The notes under the pieces are model-generated. The model was not told the DNA's origin and did not search any database. It saw only the letters and a list, made by a program, of their open reading frames with translations. A DNA stretch of 16,878 nt from Deltaproteobacteria bacterium (GTDB taxonomy: Bacteria; Desulfobacterota_B; Binatia; UBA9968): NCBI GenBank assembly GCA_016193385.1, contig JACPSF010000175.1, forward strand, positions 1 through 16,878, written 5' to 3'. Numbering within the stretch: the stretch's first letter is position 1; every line of letters starts with the position of its first letter. Shown piece after piece: positions 14,027 through 16,878 of the stretch. The translations under genes and the position numbers were made by a program.

Positions 14027-15298
14027 ATGTTTGCTAAGACCGTTTTGGACAGCGGGATTCGTGTTCTGTCGCACGAGCTGGCCAATACCCGTTCCGTCAG
14101 CCTGGGCATCTGGGTGGAGAACGGCTCCCGCCACGAGGCCCGAGACCAGAACGGGATCTCGCATTTCATCGAGCACTTGCTCTTCAAAGGTACCGAGCGA
14201 CGCACGGCGGCGCGGATTGCCGAGGAGATGGATGCGGTTGGCGGGGTTCTCAATGCCTTCACGGGAAAGGAGTACACCTGCTATTACGCCAAGGTGCTCG
14301 ACGAGAATCTTCCCATGGCGATTGACCTTTTGACGGATATTTTTCGCCATTCGGTTTTCGATCGAGAAGAAATCGAGCGGGAAAGGTCGGTCATCTTGCA
14401 GGAGATATCCCAGGCGGAGGACACTCCCGACGACTATGTCCATGACCTGTTCAACCTCGACTTCTTCAAAGACCATCCGTTGGGTCGGCCGATTTGCGGC
14501 GAAGCGGCCACCGTCGCGAACTTCCACCGCGATAATTTTCTCGCGTTTATCCAGGACCGCTATCGCCCCGGGCGTGTCATCGTCGCCGCGGCGGGTCATC
14601 TCCGCCACGAAGATCTGGTCCGGGAGATGGAGCGAAGGCTCGGCGACTTTGAAAACTCGAATTTCGAAATTCGAAATTCGGAATGGAGCGATTCGCCCAG
14701 GCCGCAGAGCGGCGTCTTTCATCATCCGAAGGACTTAGAGCAGGTTCATCTCTGTCTCGGTGTCACCGGAATCCCCCAATCCCACCCGCTGCGCTATGCC
14801 GCCTTGACCCTGAACACGGTCTTGGGCGGAGGGATGAGTTCGCGATTGTTTCAAGAGATCCGTGAGAAACGGGGGAGGGCGTACTCGGTGTACTCCTTTT
14901 TGGCCTCTTACAAAGACGTGGGCTATCTCGGGATCTACGCCGGCACGAGCCGTGATTGGGTCGAAGAGGTTGTGGAGCTGATTCTCAAGGAGACGGGGCG
15001 CCTGGCGGGCGGGGACATCGCGGTGGAAGAGATCGAGCGCGCCAAGAATCAGTTGATCGGGAATATGCTCCTGGGCCTGGAAACCTCGGATTCCTGGATG
15101 AACCATATCGCCCGGAATGAAATCTATTTCGGCACGGCGGTTTCGGTGGAGGAGATCTCCCGAGGAGTTCGTTCGGTGTCGCGCGAGGATCTCGTGAGGT
15201 TGGCCAGCGAGACGTTCCGTCCCGAGGCGGTGGTCCTGACACTTTTGGGCGATCTCAAAGATGGCTTCAGCGCCAAAAGCTTGGATCTGAACACTTAA
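14027..15298 (+). CDS. M16 family zinc metallopeptidase (pitrilysin/processing-peptidase type)
   Basis: The 423-residue protein has the inverted zinc motif HFIEH at 46-50 (HxxEH) followed by [11 protein letters not shown]. The downstream acidic segment [20 protein letters not shown] supplies the third ligand region, and the family's C-domain text [24 protein letters not shown] and GIYAGTS is present. Such proteins resemble mitochondrial processing peptidase beta and often follow pnp in bacteria; their substrates are mostly unknown. The two M16 lobes are joined by a linker that here contains residues 210-219 ([10 protein letters not shown]), encoded by a heptanucleotide repeat. The ATG at 14027 lacks an evident ribosome binding site and may be translated by coupling from pnp 18 nt upstream. 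No signal peptide is seen. Confidence 0.93.
   Translation: MFAKTVLDSGIRVLSHELANTRSVSLGIWVENGSRHEARDQNGISHFIEHLLFKGTERRTAARIAEEMDAVGGVLNAFTGKEYTCYYAKVLDENLPMAIDLLTDIFRHSVFDREEIERERSVILQEISQAEDTPDDYVHDLFNLDFFKDHPLGRPICGEAATVANFHRDNFLAFIQDRYRPGRVIVAAAGHLRHEDLVREMERRLGDFENSNFEIRNSEWSDSPRPQSGVFHHPKDLEQVHLCLGVTGIPQSHPLRYAALTLNTVLGGGMSSRLFQEIREKRGRAYSVYSFLASYKDVGYLGIYAGTSRDWVEEVVELILKETGRLAGGDIAVEEIERAKNQLIGNMLLGLETSDSWMNHIARNEIYFGTAVSVEEISRGVRSVSREDLVRLASETFRPEAVVLTLLGDLKDGFSAKSLDLNT
14657..14685 (+). repeat. Heptanucleotide tandem repeat inside the M16 peptidase gene
   Basis: From 14658 there are four 7-nt units, CGAATTT, CGAAATT, CGAAATT and CGGAATG, with CG at exactly 7-nt spacing. Bases 14657-14674 form a perfect 18-bp palindrome (TCGAATTTCGAAATTCGA). 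The array stays in frame and encodes an inter-lobe linker rather than a core element. Confidence 0.75.
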
Positions 15299-15303
15299 CA
15301 ATT

Positions 15304-15801
15304 TTGGCGGCTACGGGTCACGGTTTCGCGCCGGTGGAGGATGTCCAGATCCAAATCAAGCGGATCCGACGTGGTGGCAAAGCCACCCCATTGCCCGCGT
15401 ACGCCACCGCGGGAGCCGCAGGAATGGACCTCGCCGCGGATGTGGACGCCGAGGTGGTGATTGCACCGCTTGAGCGCGCGCTGATCCCGACCGGAATCGC
15501 GGTCGCGTTGCCTGCGGGCTTTGAGGCGCAGATCCGGCCGCGCAGCGGGCTGGCGCTAAAGGAGGGGCTCACCCTCATCAACACTCCCGGCACCATCGAT
15601 TCCGACTACCGGGGTGAGATCCAGGTGATCCTCATCAATTTGGGCAGGGAGCCAGTGGCGATCCGGCCGGGGCAGCGGATAGCGCAGATGGTCGTGCAGC
15701 GGGTGTGCAGGGCCCGCTGGCAGGAAGTCCCCGAGCTTCCTTCTTCGAAGCGCCAAGATGGCGGCTTCGGACACACGGGCAAGAAAGCGAATAGCGAATA
15801 G
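15304..15801 (+). CDS. dut: dUTP diphosphatase (trimeric dUTPase)
   Basis: This protein hydrolyses dUTP to dUMP and pyrophosphate, keeping uracil out of DNA and feeding dTMP synthesis. All five dUTPase motifs are visible: motif 1 [10 protein letters not shown]; motif 2 RPRSGLALK; motif 3 [20 protein letters not shown], with the catalytic Asp; motif 4 RIAQMVV; and motif 5 DGGFGHTG. The start is unsure. The open frame begins with TTG at 15304, 5 nt after the M16 stop, but homology starts near [11 protein letters not shown], so GTG at 15334 is equally plausible; neither has a good ribosome binding site. The final residues KKANSE and the stop codon come from a heptamer repeat array, which gives a slightly longer C-terminus than usual after motif 5. 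Confidence 0.93.
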   Translation: MAATGHGFAPVEDVQIQIKRIRRGGKATPLPAYATAGAAGMDLAADVDAEVVIAPLERALIPTGIAVALPAGFEAQIRPRSGLALKEGLTLINTPGTIDSDYRGEIQVILINLGREPVAIRPGQRIAQMVVQRVCRARWQEVPELPSSKRQDGGFGHTGKKANSE

Positions 15802-15875
15802 CGAATGGCAAATAGCCAGTAATCGGGGAGGCGCAGGCGGCGACTATTCGCTATTGACTATTCGCCATTTACTGG
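15787..15875. repeat. Inverted pair of heptanucleotide repeat arrays between dut and purB
   Basis: The left arm has five 7-nt units from 15787 to 15821: GCGAATA, GCGAATA, GCGAATG, GCAAATA, GCCAGTA. The right arm (about 15842-15875) carries the same heptamers on the opposite strand (TATTCGC, TATTGAC, TATTCGC) and ends in TTACTGG, the complement of CCAGTAA at 15816-15822. The two arms can pair imperfectly over about 25 bp across a 30-nt GC-rich loop. The dut stop codon (15799-15801) is inside the left arm, and purB starts 7 nt after the right arm. It may act as a weak terminator or mRNA-stabilising hairpin, but no T-tract follows. Confidence 0.75.
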
Positions 15876-15881
15876 GTCGCT

Positions 15882-16878
15882 ATGATTGACCGTTACTCCC
15901 GCCCCCGGATGGCTCGGATCTGGTCCGAGCACAACCGTTTTCACAAATGGCTCGAGGTGGAGATCTTGGCCGCCGAAGCCCTGGCGCGCATGGGTGAGGT
16001 GCCCAGGAGCGTCGTCGCCCGCATCCGAAAAAGAGCCCGCTTTGATATCGAGCGGATCGGGGAGATCGAGAAAGAGGTCCGGCACGAAATGATCGCCTTC
16101 CTGAGCGCCGTGGCCGAGTCGGTCGGCGACGACGCCCGGTATCTCCATCTCGGCCTGACCTCTTCTGACGTGATGGACACCGCCCTGGCCGCGCAGTTCA
16201 AAGAGGCCTCGGCTCTTCTCATCGAAGACGTGCGCGACCTGATGCGCGTCCTCAAGCAGATCGCTTTCAAGTACAAAAAACAGGCCATGATCGGGCGCAC
16301 CCACGGCGTCCATGCCGAGCCCATCACGTTCGGCCTGAAGTTGGCCCTCTGGTACGAAGAAACGGAGCGGAATCTGGCTCGCTTGGAGCGCGCTTCGGAG
16401 GAGGTCTGCGTCGGGAAAATCTCCGGCGCGGTTGGCACCTTCGCTCAGGTTTCCCCCAGGGTCGAGGCCTACGTGTGTAAAAAGATGGGACTTAAGCCCG
16501 AGCCGGTCTCGAACCAGGTCGTGCAGCGCGACCGTCATGCTCTTTTTTTCGCGACGCTGGCGCTCATCGGGAGCTCGCTCGAGCAATTCGCAGTCGAGAT
16601 CCGCCACCTGCAGCGGACCGAGGTGCGCGAAGCTCAGGAGCCCTTTACCGAGGGGCAGAAAGGCTCCTCGGCGATGCCCCACAAGCGCAATCCGATACTG
16701 TCGGAAAATGTTTCCGGTCTGGCCCGGCTGATGCGTTCTTACGCAGCGGCGGCGTTGGAGAATATTCCCCTGTGGCATGAGCGGGACATCAGCCATTCTT
16801 CGGTGGAGCGAGTCATCGCTCCGGACGCGACGATCGTGCTCGATTTCATGCTCGCGCGCATGACCTACATTCTGAAGA
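15882..16878 (+). CDS. purB: Adenylosuccinate lyase (3' end outside window)
   Basis: The 332 visible residues of an expected 430 or so belong to the fumarase/aspartase superfamily and read as PurB from MIDRYSRPRMARIWSEHNRF. PurB acts twice in purine metabolism, splitting SAICAR to AICAR and adenylosuccinate to AMP, each with fumarate release. The catalytic histidines fall at H68 (VRHEMIAFL), H89 (YLHLGLTSSDVMD) and H141 (GRTHGVHAEP), the same numbers as in the Bacillus subtilis enzyme as I recall them. The flexible signature loop SSAMPHKRNP spans 262-271 with the catalytic Ser. The frame is open to the window end. The ATG at 15882 has only a weak upstream GGGT, so translation may be modest or coupled. 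Purine genes probably follow. Confidence 0.96.
   Translation, partial: MIDRYSRPRMARIWSEHNRFHKWLEVEILAAEALARMGEVPRSVVARIRKRARFDIERIGEIEKEVRHEMIAFLSAVAESVGDDARYLHLGLTSSDVMDTALAAQFKEASALLIEDVRDLMRVLKQIAFKYKKQAMIGRTHGVHAEPITFGLKLALWYEETERNLARLERASEEVCVGKISGAVGTFAQVSPRVEAYVCKKMGLKPEPVSNQVVQRDRHALFFATLALIGSSLEQFAVEIRHLQRTEVREAQEPFTEGQKGSSAMPHKRNPILSENVSGLARLMRSYAAAALENIPLWHERDISHSSVERVIAPDATIVLDFMLARMTYILK

Noticed and set aside
12905..14725. A 606-codon open frame on the minus strand opposite pnp and the M16 gene
   Set aside because: It is antisense to two clear conserved genes, spans their boundary, and reads as charged low-complexity text with no recognisable domain. It is a codon-bias shadow in GC-rich DNA.
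15858..16796. A 312-codon minus-strand open frame opposite purB
   Set aside because: purB on the plus strand has all catalytic motifs at the expected positions; the antisense frame has none and is a shadow.

Overview
The window looks like a chromosomal contig from an uncultivated, diderm (Gram-negative type), moderately GC-rich bacterium. It carries a Mla-type lipid transport operon, which implies an outer membrane, a B12-dependent class II ribonucleotide reductase, and the gene order rpsO-pnp-M16 peptidase-dut-purB. From memory, that order and the heptamer repeats fit deltaproteobacteria-like or NC10/Rokubacteria-like lineages. No rRNA or other marker is present to settle the phylum. I saw no tRNA, CRISPR array, phage module or intact insertion sequence.

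Layout. The left edge (1-179, minus strand) is the N-terminus of an AAA/ABC-type ATPase. A gene-poor spacer and a frameshifted gamma-glutamylcyclotransferase-like gene (369-720) follow. From 6204 down to 369 all genes lie on the minus strand and are tightly spaced, like one operon: mlaE (broken)-mlaF-mlaD-mlaC, a zinc alcohol dehydrogenase, lhgO, a gamma-carbonic-anhydrase-like protein, then the broken cyclotransferase. A divergent plus-strand gene encodes a TrmN6-like tRNA methyltransferase and runs convergently into a DciA-like (DUF721) gene. A clear sigma70-type promoter overlapped by two NrdR-like boxes drives nrdJ, which is followed by a small HNH-like protein that lacks the first catalytic His. 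A secreted or anchored retropepsin-like protease (DUF4124 plus aspartyl protease) is on the minus strand. The right third is a plus-strand housekeeping run: rpsO (apparent start lesion), pnp, M16 peptidase, dut, purB (cut by the window end).

How the genes work together. The mla genes encode an inner-membrane ABC complex (MlaE/F/D) and its periplasmic lipid carrier (MlaC). nrdJ and dut both serve dNTP supply and purity, purB serves purine synthesis, and rpsO-pnp couples translation with RNA turnover. The retropepsin and M16 genes are two separate proteases.

The most notable points are paired NrdR-like boxes with a 15-bp linker at nrdJ; a gamma-CA-like protein with one zinc-binding His replaced by Glu; heptanucleotide repeat arrays with a CGAA core, one coding inside the M16 protease linker and one forming the dut stop codon and an inverted structure before purB; and three lesions (cyclotransferase, mlaE, rpsO), each best explained by missing bases. 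The rpsO lesion is in an essential gene, so part of this damage may be assembly error. I found no convincing wholly new multi-gene system.
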